A stretch of DNA of 49,667 nucleotides from Bacteroides sp. CAG:530 (GCA_000434735.1 FR881207.1:32824-82490); one strand, 5' to 3'; counted from the first letter of the stretch, positions 18,293-27,117 are shown. The notes: a model not told the origin generated them from the letters alone. Numbers and translations are program-made.

Positions 18293-20880
18293 GTATGCGT
18301 AGTTTTTTATATTGCTTGTTTACGCTTTTTGCGTTGCTGGTTCAAAGTTGTATTGGAGGGGAGATTAAAATAGTAAATCTCAGAACAGAATATCTTACAG
18401 AACCTATAGGCATAGATTCTAAAGCCCCACGCTTTACATGGGAATACGCTGGCGGAAAAGAATGTCAACCTATCACTTCGTATCAGATAAGTATAGGTAC
18501 GCGGAAAGATGATTTGCGCCCTTATGTTGAAGAATTCAAATTCGAGCCTTGTACGCGTTATTATTGGAAAGTAACCGCTTGGATAGAGAATGATACAAAG
18601 AAGATAGAGTCGGATGTGGCTTCGTTCGAAACGGGTATGATGTCTATAAAAAATTGGAAGGGTATATGGATTACAGATTCGTACGATAAAGAGTATGAAC
18701 CGGCTCCTATGTTCAGAAAAACATTTGTGATAAATAAAAAGGTAAAAGTAGCCAGATTATATATTGCCTCAGGAGGATATCATGAAATATTCTTAAACCA
18801 GAGTAGAGTAGGAAATCATTATCTCGATCCTGGATATACGCAGTTCGATAAGCGATGTCTTTATGTGAGTCATGATGTAACATCGTATGTTAAAAAAGGA
18901 ACAAATGTAGTGTGTATGGTTCTAGGAAATGGATGGTATAACGAACAGTCTGTGGCTGTTTGGGGCTTTCATGAGGCTAAGTGGCGTAGTCGTCCTTGTG
19001 TGTTGGCCAATTTGATCTTGACTTATGATGATGACGCAACGGATGTAATATCTACCGATCAGTCATGGCTTACTTCTACCGGACCTTACTTATATAATAG
19101 CCTGTATAGTGGTGATGTTTACGATGCGCGTATGGAAGAAGATGGATGGAAAAGTGCAAATTTCGATGACGGCCATTGGTCGCATGCACGACAGACTACG
19201 GCTCCTACAGATAATATCGTTTCGCAGGCTATGCCTCCTATTCGTATCGTTGATGAAGTCTGCCCACAGAGCGTCAAGAATATAAATGATAGTATATATG
19301 TTTATTCTTTCCCCAAAAATATGTCAGGTTTTTGTAGACTCAAGATAAGGGGTAAGCGAGGTACTAAAATATCGTTAAGCTATGGAGAATTACTTAAGAG
19401 TGACGGAAGGTTGGAACAAGGAAATGTGAATGTATATTATCATCCTGTAAAGCCTTATGAAAAGTTTCAAACAGACACTTATATCTTAAAAGGAGAAGGA
19501 GTAGAGGTTTTCCAACCTTCGTTTACTTATCATGGTTTCCAGTATGTAGAGGTTGAGGCTTCAGAGAAAGTAGATCTTGATAAAAGTAGTCTTACTGCTT
19601 TGTTTTTGCATACCGATTTGCAACCAGTGGGGAAATTTGAATGCTCATCACCTTTATTAAATAAAATATGGGATGCTACTATGCAGACATATCTAAGCAA
19701 TATACACAGTATTCCTACCGATTGTCCGCAGCGCGAAAAAAATGGTTGGACGGCAGATGCACACATTGCTATTGATTTGGCTCTGCTAGGATTTGACGGT
19801 ATTACTTTCTATGAGAAATGGATGAACGATGTTTTGGATAATCAACATCCAGATGGTGACTTTTCGGGCATTATCCCGTCAAACGGATGGGGATATGGAA
19901 AGTGGTATGGTCCTGTATGGGATGCGGCTCTTTTCGTAATACCAGAAGCTCTATATAAATATTACGGCGATACCAGATGTATCCAAAATCTATATCCTAC
20001 GATGAAAAGATATCTAGACTATTTAAAGCGTTCTGAAACCGCAGATGGTTGTATCGATTTCGGATTAGGCGATTGGGTATATTGGAAATCTATTACAAAC
20101 GTAGAGTTCGTTTCTACAGCCTATTATTATAGAGATTATGTGCAGATGACTCAGTTTAGTGATTTGATAGGTCAGGAGTCAAAGACTTTCAGGCTGAAGG
20201 CAGATTCGCTAAAAGCGTTACTTAACGAGAAATATTATAATCAGGCTACGGGCTTTTATGCTGAAGGAACTCAGACAGCGCAGGCATTGGCTCTGTATTT
20301 TGATTTACCGGATAAAAGTGAGAAACTTCGCGTGGCAGAAAATTTGCATAAGTTGGTAATGTCAAATAATTACTTTCTTGATTGTGGATTAATTGGTACT
20401 AAAGTAGTATTGCCCATGTTGGTGAAGTATGGTTATATGTCAGATGCAATGAAAATCCTTATGCAGACTGATGCTCCATCATGGGGATACTGGGTTGAAA
20501 AAATGGGTTATACCACTTTGCCAGAAACGTGGACTTTAAGTCCTGAGTTTAAAGACGCTTCGCTAAATCATGTATTTATGGGCGATGTCTCTGCATGGAT
20601 GATGAAAACTTTAGCAGGTATAAACCCTGATGAGGCTGAACCGGGTTTTGCAGAGTTTGTTCTAACTCCGCACTTTGTGAAAGAGCTAGATTGGGTAAAA
20701 GGTAGTTATCATAGTGTAAAAGGTCTTATATCATGCCAGTGGAAGCGCATTGGTGACAGAATTGAATGCGAGGTACAAGTGCCTGTAGGGGTGAAAGCTG
20801 TTTTACAGTTAAAGAATGAGCGAAAGCAAGTTTGCTCAGGTAAGCATAGATTTGAGATATCCGATAATGTAACTGAATAA
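18289..20880 (+). CDS. GH78 alpha-L-rhamnosidase, lipoprotein
   Basis: This 863-residue GH78 enzyme should hydrolyse terminal alpha-L-rhamnose by inversion. A signal peptide with a lipobox near Cys21 (LVQSC) points to membrane anchoring. Order: fibronectin-like domain (25-110, NLRTEYLTEPIGID), Bac_rhamnosid_N beta domain (about 135-300), a second beta domain (about 315-415), the (alpha/alpha)6 catalytic domain (about 420-770) and a C-terminal beta domain. DCPQREKNGWTADA (478-491) is the family signature, and LPETWT places Glu746 at the likely general-base position. The start at 18289 overlaps the GH92 stop; the ATG at 18295 is an alternative. The next gene is 18 bp downstream. Together with GH92 it suggests a mannose- and rhamnose-bearing substrate. 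Confidence 0.95.
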   Translation: MSMRSFLYCLFTLFALLVQSCIGGEIKIVNLRTEYLTEPIGIDSKAPRFTWEYAGGKECQPITSYQISIGTRKDDLRPYVEEFKFEPCTRYYWKVTAWIENDTKKIESDVASFETGMMSIKNWKGIWITDSYDKEYEPAPMFRKTFVINKKVKVARLYIASGGYHEIFLNQSRVGNHYLDPGYTQFDKRCLYVSHDVTSYVKKGTNVVCMVLGNGWYNEQSVAVWGFHEAKWRSRPCVLANLILTYDDDATDVISTDQSWLTSTGPYLYNSLYSGDVYDARMEEDGWKSANFDDGHWSHARQTTAPTDNIVSQAMPPIRIVDEVCPQSVKNINDSIYVYSFPKNMSGFCRLKIRGKRGTKISLSYGELLKSDGRLEQGNVNVYYHPVKPYEKFQTDTYILKGEGVEVFQPSFTYHGFQYVEVEASEKVDLDKSSLTALFLHTDLQPVGKFECSSPLLNKIWDATMQTYLSNIHSIPTDCPQREKNGWTADAHIAIDLALLGFDGITFYEKWMNDVLDNQHPDGDFSGIIPSNGWGYGKWYGPVWDAALFVIPEALYKYYGDTRCIQNLYPTMKRYLDYLKRSETADGCIDFGLGDWVYWKSITNVEFVSTAYYYRDYVQMTQFSDLIGQESKTFRLKADSLKALLNEKYYNQATGFYAEGTQTAQALALYFDLPDKSEKLRVAENLHKLVMSNNYFLDCGLIGTKVVLPMLVKYGYMSDAMKILMQTDAPSWGYWVEKMGYTTLPETWTLSPEFKDASLNHVFMGDVSAWMMKTLAGINPDEAEPGFAEFVLTPHFVKELDWVKGSYHSVKGLISCQWKRIGDRIECEVQVPVGVKAVLQLKNERKQVCSGKHRFEISDNVTE

Positions 20881-20898
20881 ATTAATATTATAAATTTT

Positions 20899-22317
20899 AT
20901 GAAGATGTTGAAATGTTTATTGTCATGTTGTTTGTTTGTTACTGTTAGTGCTTCATACGCTACAGTGAAATTGCCAACAGTATTAAGTAGTAACATGGTA
21001 TTGCAGCAAAATGAAAAGGTGTGTCTTTGGGGTAGTGCCAAAGCTAACTCTACTGTAACCATTAAGCCTTCTTGGAATGGCAAAGCGACTAAGACTCAGG
21101 TTGATAAGAATGGGAAATGGGTAGCATACGTAGAAACAGCTAAAGCTGGTGGCCCATATAGCATTACATTTGATGACGGTGAAAAACTGACATTGAACAA
21201 CATTCTGCTAGGAGATGTATGGATATGTTCCGGACAGTCTAATATGGAAATGCCATTAAAAGGATTTACTGGACAACCAGTCAAAGAATCCCTCAAGTTT
21301 GTAACCGAGTCGCAAGGATATCCAGAGGTTCGTATGTACACTGGAAAACAAACAGCTTCATTATCTGAAGAATCAGATAATCAAGGTAGCTGGGAACAAG
21401 CTTCCATCCAAAATGCACCACAATTCAGTGCCATCGGATATTTCTATGCAAAAGAACTATATGATGTTTTGAAAACGCCTATTGGCATGATTCACGTAAG
21501 TTGGGGTGGAGCATCCATTGAAAGTTGGATGAGTGAAGAGACATTGAAAATGTATCCTAATGTTAATCTAAAGGATAGAAGAGTTGATGCTCCTTATCCT
21601 CAACAAGTTCCTACTTTACTATACAATGGAATGTTACGTCCAATATCTAATTATACCATAAAAGGATTTATTTGGTATCAAGGAGAATCAAATATAGGTA
21701 ATTATAAAGAATATGCATCTCTCTTCTCTGATATGGTAAAGGAATGGAGGAATCTGTTTAAAGCTGGAGAAAAGTTGCCTTTTTATTATGTACAAATTGC
21801 ACCTTTCCAATATGAAAATCCTGAAAACACAGGATGTGCACTCCTTCGTGAGTCTCAATTGAAATGTTTGTCACTTATTCCAAATTCAGGGATGGCTGTT
21901 ACTATGGATAAAGGTGAATTAACCTGCATCCACCCTTCTGAAAAAGAGATAGTAGGACAAAGATTGGCTTATCAAGCATTGAGAAAAACATACGGATTCA
22001 ACCAATTACCTTGTGATGGACCAACTTTTAAATCGATGAAACTGCAAGACAAAAAACTGATAGTCACTTTCGATAATGCAGAAATGGGACTTTATCCAAT
22101 GTATGTAGAATTACCAGGTTTTGAAGTAGCTGGTAACGATGGTAAATTCTATCCAGCCAAAGCTGTGGTTAATCAATTTGGTAATACTATGGAAGTATGG
22201 TCAGACCAAGTAGAAGCCCCTGAATACTTGAGATATGCGTTTAAGAATTATATCCAAGGTTCGCTTTATAACGGTAGTGGATTACCTGCAAGTTCTTTTA
22301 GAACTGACACGTTTTAA
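20899..22317 (+). CDS. Sialate O-acetylesterase-type SGNH esterase
   Basis: This 472-residue secreted esterase of the SIAE (DUF303/SASA) family probably removes acetyl groups from sugar hydroxyls. It has a signal peptide ending near ASYA (about 20), with no clear lipobox. SGQSNM (111-116) carries the likely nucleophile Ser114; HVSWGGASIESWM and FIWYQGESNIGNY are further family blocks. His345 is the likely catalytic histidine. The usual DIHP motif reads CIHP here, so the residue two before the His is Cys343. Gln codon use changes sharply: three CAG and one CAA up to residue 113, then twenty CAA and no CAG. That suggests part of the gene came by recombination. The true substrate may be O-acetylated mannose or rhamnose rather than sialic acid, because no sialidase is nearby. 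Confidence 0.9.
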   Translation: MKMLKCLLSCCLFVTVSASYATVKLPTVLSSNMVLQQNEKVCLWGSAKANSTVTIKPSWNGKATKTQVDKNGKWVAYVETAKAGGPYSITFDDGEKLTLNNILLGDVWICSGQSNMEMPLKGFTGQPVKESLKFVTESQGYPEVRMYTGKQTASLSEESDNQGSWEQASIQNAPQFSAIGYFYAKELYDVLKTPIGMIHVSWGGASIESWMSEETLKMYPNVNLKDRRVDAPYPQQVPTLLYNGMLRPISNYTIKGFIWYQGESNIGNYKEYASLFSDMVKEWRNLFKAGEKLPFYYVQIAPFQYENPENTGCALLRESQLKCLSLIPNSGMAVTMDKGELTCIHPSEKEIVGQRLAYQALRKTYGFNQLPCDGPTFKSMKLQDKKLIVTFDNAEMGLYPMYVELPGFEVAGNDGKFYPAKAVVNQFGNTMEVWSDQVEAPEYLRYAFKNYIQGSLYNGSGLPASSFRTDTF

Positions 22318-22371
22318 AGGACAGCATACTAATAGAGAGATTGTTGGCGCAATAATTGAGAGGTAAAAGAA

Positions 22372-22408
22372 AATGCCGCACGAAGTCGAGATGATTTCAT
22401 GCGGCATT
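22372..22408. terminator. Hairpin terminator between the converging esterase and argD genes
   Basis: A 9-bp stem (AATGCCGCA / TGCGGCATT) encloses a 19-nt loop. On the minus strand it is followed by TTTCTTTTA, suiting termination of the arginine operon. The loop closely matches that of the hairpin at 29789. Confidence 0.7.
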
Positions 22409-22434
22409 ATTGATAATTATATCGAGATGTGTTA

Positions 22435-23556
22435 TTAAAGTACGTTACGCAAACGCTGTAAGAACTCGTCGGCATCGGCCATGGTGAGGCACAGCGGCGG
22501 CAACAGACGGAGTACGTTGGTTCCGCTTGCTCCGGTAAATACTTTCTGTTCGAACAGCAGACGCTGACGAATTTCCTTGATAGGATAGTCAAACTCCAGA
22601 CCAATCATAAGTCCGCGGCCACGAACTTCCTTTATTCCGTCGAATTTCTTCAGCTCTTCGAGTAGATATGCTCCAACTTTTGCTGCGTTTTCTATCAAGT
22701 TCTCATCTTTCATTACATCGAGAACTGCGATAGCTGCAGCACATGCCAAGTGGTTTCCGCCGAATGTAGTACCAAGCTGACCATATACTGGCTTGAACTT
22801 CGGGCTAATAAGAACTCCTGCCATAGGGAATCCGTTGCCTATACCCTTGGCCATTGTTATCATATCCGGGCGGATGTCGCTATATTGGTGAGCGAAGAAC
22901 TTACCGCTACGTCCGTAGCCCGACTGAATTTCGTCGAGAATCAATACGGTACCTGTCTCGTCGCAAGCCTGACGCAGTGCTTTCAGGAAATCGGCTGTCG
23001 GCAATTTGATGCCGCCTACGCCCTGAATACCTTCTATGATAACTGCGCATACATCGCCTTTAGCCAATTCAGCCTTCATAGCCTCTACATCGTTCAGAGG
23101 CAGATAAGTTACATGTCCGTTATCGTTGATAGGAGCTATAATCTTTGGGTTGTTTGTTGCCTCTACCGCCAGTGAAGTACGTCCGTGGAACGCCTTCTCG
23201 AACGATACGATACGAGTGCGTCCGTTGTGGAATGAAGCCAGCTTCAGCGCATTCTCGTTAGCTTCCGCTCCAGAGTTGATAAGGAAAAGCTGATAATCAT
23301 CGTAGCCGCACATAGCGCCCAGACGGTCGGCCAATTCCTGCTGCAACTTATTTATCACTGAGTTAGAATAGAAGCCCAGTGTAGCTACTTGCTTGCTGAT
23401 AGCTTCTACATAATGCGGATGCGCATGACCGATGGAAATCACAGCGTGACCTCCGTAAAGATCAAGGTACTCTTGTCCTTTATCATCCCATACGTGGCAT
23501 CCTTTTCCCTTTACAATGTTTACATCGAATAGGGGATATACGTCGAATAGTTTCAT
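22435..23556 (-). CDS. argD: Acetylornithine (or succinylornithine) aminotransferase
   Basis: This 373-residue PLP enzyme of the class-III aminotransferases interconverts N-acylglutamate semialdehyde and N-acylornithine in arginine synthesis. I start at 23556 (MKLFDVYPLF), because the upstream ATG at 23586 lies inside argC. SGAEAN (95-100) is the phosphate-binding motif, LILDEIQSGYGR (205-216) holds the PLP-ring aspartate, and Lys237 in MAKGIGNGFP forms the Schiff base. It is the last gene of the argR operon, 19 bp after argC. Characterised Bacteroides use N-succinyl rather than N-acetyl intermediates for this pathway, so the natural substrate may be the succinyl form. Confidence 0.93.
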   Translation of the reverse strand: MKLFDVYPLFDVNIVKGKGCHVWDDKGQEYLDLYGGHAVISIGHAHPHYVEAISKQVATLGFYSNSVINKLQQELADRLGAMCGYDDYQLFLINSGAEANENALKLASFHNGRTRIVSFEKAFHGRTSLAVEATNNPKIIAPINDNGHVTYLPLNDVEAMKAELAKGDVCAVIIEGIQGVGGIKLPTADFLKALRQACDETGTVLILDEIQSGYGRSGKFFAHQYSDIRPDMITMAKGIGNGFPMAGVLISPKFKPVYGQLGTTFGGNHLACAAAIAVLDVMKDENLIENAAKVGAYLLEELKKFDGIKEVRGRGLMIGLEFDYPIKEIRQRLLFEQKVFTGASGTNVLRLLPPLCLTMADADEFLQRLRNVL

Positions 23557-23575
23557 GATTTTGTCGTATTGTTGT

Positions 23576-24544
23576 TTAAAAAGCACTTGGCTTCAGTTTC
23601 AATCCTACGGTTTCTTCCAGATTGAACATCAGGTTCATGTTATGAACAGCCTGTCCGCTTGCGCCTTTCAGCAGGTTGTCTATGCATGAAACTATGAGCA
23701 GTTTGTCGCCATGCTTCTCCAAGTGTATCAAGCACTTGTTGGTATTTACTACTTGTTTCAAGTCGATGTTCTTTTCAACGATATGCGTGAACGAGTCTTC
23801 TGCATAATAGTCTTCGTACATCTTCACAATTTCTTCCAGCTCTATCTTGGTCTTTACCACTATGGTGGCGAAGATACCTCTCGCAAAGTCGCCTCTATAC
23901 GGTATGAAGTCGATTTCCGAGTCGAAACTGTTTTGCAGTTGTTTTAGCGACTGCTTTATTTCGGGCACGTGCTGATGAGAGAACGGCTTATAGATGCTCA
24001 TGTTATTGTTACGCCAGCTAAAGTGGCTTGTAGCACCTGGTTTCACTCCGGCTCCGGTGCTTCCGGTAATGGCGTTAACCATAACGTCGTCGTTAAGCAT
24101 AAGATGCTTAGCCAGCGGCAGCAATCCCAACTGAATGCAAGTAGCGAAACATCCTGGGTTTGCCACATGTTTGCTCTTGCAGATAGCGCGGCGGTTAAGC
24201 TCTGGCAGTCCGTATATAAAGTCGTGGTCGTCGCTCTTGATGCGGTAATCCATCGAGAGGTCGATAATCTTCAAATCTTCGGGAACCACGTGACTTTCCA
24301 TGAACTTCTTAGTGTCACCGTGAGCCGTGCAGAAAAACAGTACGTCTATGCTATCCAGTGGAAGCTCATCAGTGAAAACCAAATCCGTTTCGCCGTAAAG
24401 TCCCTCGTGTACGTCTGTAATCTTGTTGCCGGCGTTACTAGAACTATTTATGAAAACTATTTCTACATCGGGGTGATTAAGAAGCAGGCGAATAAGTTCG
24501 CCTGCCGTATATCCCGCTCCTCCTATAATTCCTACTTTAATCAT
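23576..24544 (-). CDS. argC: N-acetyl-gamma-glutamyl-phosphate reductase
   Basis: This 322-residue enzyme reduces N-acylglutamyl phosphate with NADPH, the third step of arginine synthesis. The start at 24544 (MIKVGIIGGAGYTAGEL) places the Rossmann motif GGAGYTAGE at 8-16, directly after the initiator as is usual. The catalytic Cys132 sits in ANPGCFAT. The C-terminal part, ending with LLKGASGQAVHNMN, is typical. It follows argG after a single base and precedes argD by 19 bp, so the three are tightly coupled. An open frame on the other strand inside it (23969-24574) has no family features and is a shadow. Confidence 0.95.
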   Translation of the reverse strand: MIKVGIIGGAGYTAGELIRLLLNHPDVEIVFINSSSNAGNKITDVHEGLYGETDLVFTDELPLDSIDVLFFCTAHGDTKKFMESHVVPEDLKIIDLSMDYRIKSDDHDFIYGLPELNRRAICKSKHVANPGCFATCIQLGLLPLAKHLMLNDDVMVNAITGSTGAGVKPGATSHFSWRNNNMSIYKPFSHQHVPEIKQSLKQLQNSFDSEIDFIPYRGDFARGIFATIVVKTKIELEEIVKMYEDYYAEDSFTHIVEKNIDLKQVVNTNKCLIHLEKHGDKLLIVSCIDNLLKGASGQAVHNMNLMFNLEETVGLKLKPSAF

Positions 24545-24545
24545 A

Positions 24546-25754
24546 TCAGATGTCTGCTTCGTCTTTATGGTTAGCATAGTAAGCTCTCAGCGGAGTAGAA
24601 AGCACTTTGATGAATCCCTTAGCGTCTTCGGCAGTCCATCCCTTCTGCATTTCTCCGTATTCGCCGAACTTGTTCTTAACCAAGTCGTCTTTTGAGTCAA
24701 CACCTACTGTAGAGAAGCAATACGGACGAAGTTCGAGGATCGCTGTACCGTTAACGTTACGCTGTGACTCGGTAAGCATAGCTTCGATGTCGCGCATTAC
24801 CGGTTCCAGATACTGACTCTCGTGCAAGAACATTCCGTACCAGTTGGCAACTTGGTCTTTCCAGTACTGCTGCCATTTGCTCAATGTATATTTTTCGAGG
24901 AACTTATGCGCTCCGATAATCAGCATAGGGGCAGCGGCTTCAAATCCTACACGGCCCTTGATACCGATGATAGTGTCGCCTACGTGCATGTCGCGGCCAA
25001 TTCCGTAAGGAGCGCCAATTTCTTCCACCTTCTGAATAGCCTTAATCTTATCGTCGAAGTGCTCTCCGTTTACACCTACCAATTCACCTTTCTCAAATTC
25101 CAGACGCAACAATTCTGAACCTGTCTTTTCTACCTGTTTCAGGTAAGCCGATTCTGGCAATCCATGTGTAGAATCCAATATTTCTCCACCGCAGATAGAA
25201 GTACCCCAAATACCTACGTTGTACGAGTATTTCAGTTTGGTAAAGTCAGCTTCGAATCCGTGTTCGTTCAGGTAATTAATCTCGTATTCGCGGCTCAAAG
25301 CCATATCGCGTGTCAGAGTGATGATTTCCACACCCGGAGCCATCACCAAGAAAGTCATGTCGAAACGCACCTGATCGTTTCCGGCACCTGTAGAACCGTG
25401 AGCAATAGCGTGCGCTCCTATCTCGTTAGCATATCGTGCAATTGCCAAAGCCTGGAAGATACGTTCCGAGCTTACCGATATAGGGTAAGTTCCGTTTCGC
25501 AGTACGTTACCGAATACCATGTATTTCAAGCTCTTTTCATAATATTCTTTAGTCACGTCGAGGGTAACATACTTGGTAGCGCCCAATTTATATGCATTCT
25601 CTTCGTTCTTTTTCAGTTGTTCAGGACTGAAACCGCCTGTATTGGCACATGCGGCATATACTTCATATCCTTTTTCTTTAGCCAGATACATCACCGTGAA
25701 TGAGGTGTCCAATCCGCCGCTGAAAGCAACGACTACTTTTTTCTTTTCTTCCAT
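24546..25754 (-). CDS. argG: Argininosuccinate synthase
   Basis: This 402-residue enzyme joins citrulline and aspartate at the expense of ATP to make argininosuccinate. The N-type ATP pyrophosphatase loop AFSGGLDTS is at 10-18. Further family motifs include ACANTGGF and AIAHGSTGAGNDQVRFD, with the citrulline/aspartate-binding part of the fold after them. The length matches the family. It sits 38 bp after the GNAT gene and 1 bp before argC. argH, argB and the carbamoyltransferase gene are not in this window and must lie elsewhere. Confidence 0.96.
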   Translation of the reverse strand: MEEKKKVVVAFSGGLDTSFTVMYLAKEKGYEVYAACANTGGFSPEQLKKNEENAYKLGATKYVTLDVTKEYYEKSLKYMVFGNVLRNGTYPISVSSERIFQALAIARYANEIGAHAIAHGSTGAGNDQVRFDMTFLVMAPGVEIITLTRDMALSREYEINYLNEHGFEADFTKLKYSYNVGIWGTSICGGEILDSTHGLPESAYLKQVEKTGSELLRLEFEKGELVGVNGEHFDDKIKAIQKVEEIGAPYGIGRDMHVGDTIIGIKGRVGFEAAAPMLIIGAHKFLEKYTLSKWQQYWKDQVANWYGMFLHESQYLEPVMRDIEAMLTESQRNVNGTAILELRPYCFSTVGVDSKDDLVKNKFGEYGEMQKGWTAEDAKGFIKVLSTPLRAYYANHKDEADI

Positions 25755-25792
25755 TGTATTATATTGTTTATTGAAGCGTCTATCTTCTGTTT

Positions 25793-26362
25793 TTAAAAGT
25801 TGTTTATTTTATCGTCTGTATGCAGAGCCGGGTCATAAAGCATGGCTGTGCAGATACAGAACTTACGTTTTTTGGCCATCAATATCTCGTGGTTGATACA
25901 GCCTTCGCATCCCTTCCAGAACGATTCATCGTCGGTCAGTTCATTGAATGTTACTGGCACATATCCCAGTTCGGTATTCATTTTCATTACAGCGGCACCC
26001 GAAGTCAAGCTGAAAATCTTAGCTTTAGGCCATCGCAAGCGTGCCAAAGTGAACGAAGCATGTTTTATGCGTTTGGCCAGTCCGCATCCGCGGTATTTAG
26101 GATGTACAATTAATCCCGAAGTGGCCACGTATTGCTTGTTGCCCCACGATTCGATGTAAGTAAATCCGGCGAAGTCGTCACCGCACAATGCGATAATCGC
26201 CTTACCTTCTTTCATCTTGGTGGCTACATACTCATGAGTTCGCTCGGCAATACCAGTGCCGCGCACTTTTGCTGCCTCTCGGATAGTATCAAGTATCGTG
26301 TCAACGTAAGCCTCGTGCGAGGCGTCGGCTACCATAACATCTATTTGTTTAGTAGATTCCAT
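25793..26362 (-). CDS. GNAT-family N-acyltransferase of the arginine operon
   Basis: This 189-residue GNAT protein has the acetyl-CoA-binding signature RGCGLA (91-96) after GLIVHPKY. Its place between argR and argG suggests it makes the N-acylglutamate that starts arginine synthesis, in the role of ArgA. As characterised Bacteroides use succinylated intermediates, succinyl-CoA is a plausible donor; this is inference. The tail after residue 148 (WKGCEGC, then CICTAMLYDP) has four cysteines at 152, 155, 169 and 171 that could bind a metal. A second Met at 10 is a possible start. It lies 34 bp after argR. Confidence 0.8.
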   Translation of the reverse strand: MESTKQIDVMVADASHEAYVDTILDTIREAAKVRGTGIAERTHEYVATKMKEGKAIIALCGDDFAGFTYIESWGNKQYVATSGLIVHPKYRGCGLAKRIKHASFTLARLRWPKAKIFSLTSGAAVMKMNTELGYVPVTFNELTDDESFWKGCEGCINHEILMAKKRKFCICTAMLYDPALHTDDKINNF

Positions 26363-26396
26363 TTTTTCTTATGTAGTTCTTTTATTGGTTTCTGTT

Positions 26397-26879
26397 TTAA
26401 ATGCGATTAATGTCGGGGATGATATGAGCAAGAGCTTGTTTTACGTCGGTACGGCTGCATCCTTCGCTTACCACCATCATGATGGTGTCGTCGCCGGCTA
26501 TGGTGCCTATGATTTCATGCAGGCTGGCGTTGTCAATGTCGTATGCCAGACTGCTTGCGTATCCCGGACGTGTCTTGATAACGGCTATGTTGGCCGAAAA
26601 TTCTATGGATTTAAATCCTGTGTTTCGCAGCAAGTCAGAGGCTGTATGCGGTTCGGTCATTCGCTTGTACATGGTATTGTTGGGCAATACATATACATAG
26701 TTTCCGTTCATACTAGCTGCCTTGGCAACTTTCAGTTGCTTTAGGTCGCGCGATAGTGTAGCTTGTGTTAATTTGAATCCTTCGGCGGTCAATTCTTTAA
26801 GTAATTCTTCTTGGCTGCCTACCTCTTTGCTTGAAATTATCATTTTGATAGAATCAAGTCTGCTGTTTTTACTTTTCAT
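26397..26879 (-). CDS. argR: Arginine repressor ArgR
   Basis: This 160-residue transcription factor controls arginine genes in response to arginine. The N-terminal winged helix (about 1-75) has LTQATLSRDLKQLKVAKA as the recognition region, and the C-terminal oligomerisation and arginine-binding domain contains GTIAGDDTIMMV with the paired aspartates that contact arginine. It is the first gene of the argR-GNAT-argG-argC-argD operon. A candidate ARG box sits 4 bp before its start codon, consistent with autoregulation. Confidence 0.95.
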   Translation of the reverse strand: MKSKNSRLDSIKMIISSKEVGSQEELLKELTAEGFKLTQATLSRDLKQLKVAKAASMNGNYVYVLPNNTMYKRMTEPHTASDLLRNTGFKSIEFSANIAVIKTRPGYASSLAYDIDNASLHEIIGTIAGDDTIMMVVSEGCSRTDVKQALAHIIPDINRI

Positions 26880-26883
26880 CTCG

Positions 26884-26895
26884 TATAATTATTCT
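26884..26895. promoter_or_regulatory. Candidate ArgR operator (ARG box)
   Basis: The minus strand reads AGAATAATTATA, close to the core of the known ARG box TGAATAATTATTCA. It lies between the predicted -7 element (26907-26914) and the argR ATG (26879), so bound ArgR could block transcription of the whole operon. A second AT-rich dyad, TTTATT-CTT-AATAAA at 26961-26975, may be a further half of the operator. Confidence 0.5.
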
Positions 26896-26906
26896 GTTTT
26901 CGGTCG

Positions 26907-26914
26907 CAAATTTA
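26907..26914 (-). promoter_or_regulatory. Candidate -7 element of the arginine operon promoter
   Basis: The minus strand reads TAAATTTG, a full match to TAnnTTTG, 28 bp before argR. No clear TTTG was found at the -33 distance. The rest of the 296-bp gap up to 27175 holds AT-rich dyads and the rpmE2 terminator but no gene that I can see. Confidence 0.5.
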
Positions 26915-27117
26915 CCGATTTGTTTGAGATAATATGCATGATTTGCAGTAAAAATCCAGCTTTATTCTTAATAAATGTGAAAAGGATGCATAAATAATCC
27001 GACTTATTGCATAAGTGTTACATATGTTTAGAATATGATGTTCTTTAGAATGGTGTGTGGGTGTGTTGAGGTATGGGCTGTGAGAAGTGCTTTTCGAGTT
27101 AAGTTGGGGTAAAAAAT

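Noticed and set aside
20899..22317. A sialic acid utilization role for the esterase
   Set aside because: No sialidase, sialic acid transporter or nan genes are present; the PUL context favours another acetylated sugar.
23969..24574. A 201-residue plus-strand open frame opposite argC
   Set aside because: It is fully antisense to a clear argC with intact catalytic motifs and has no recognisable protein features.
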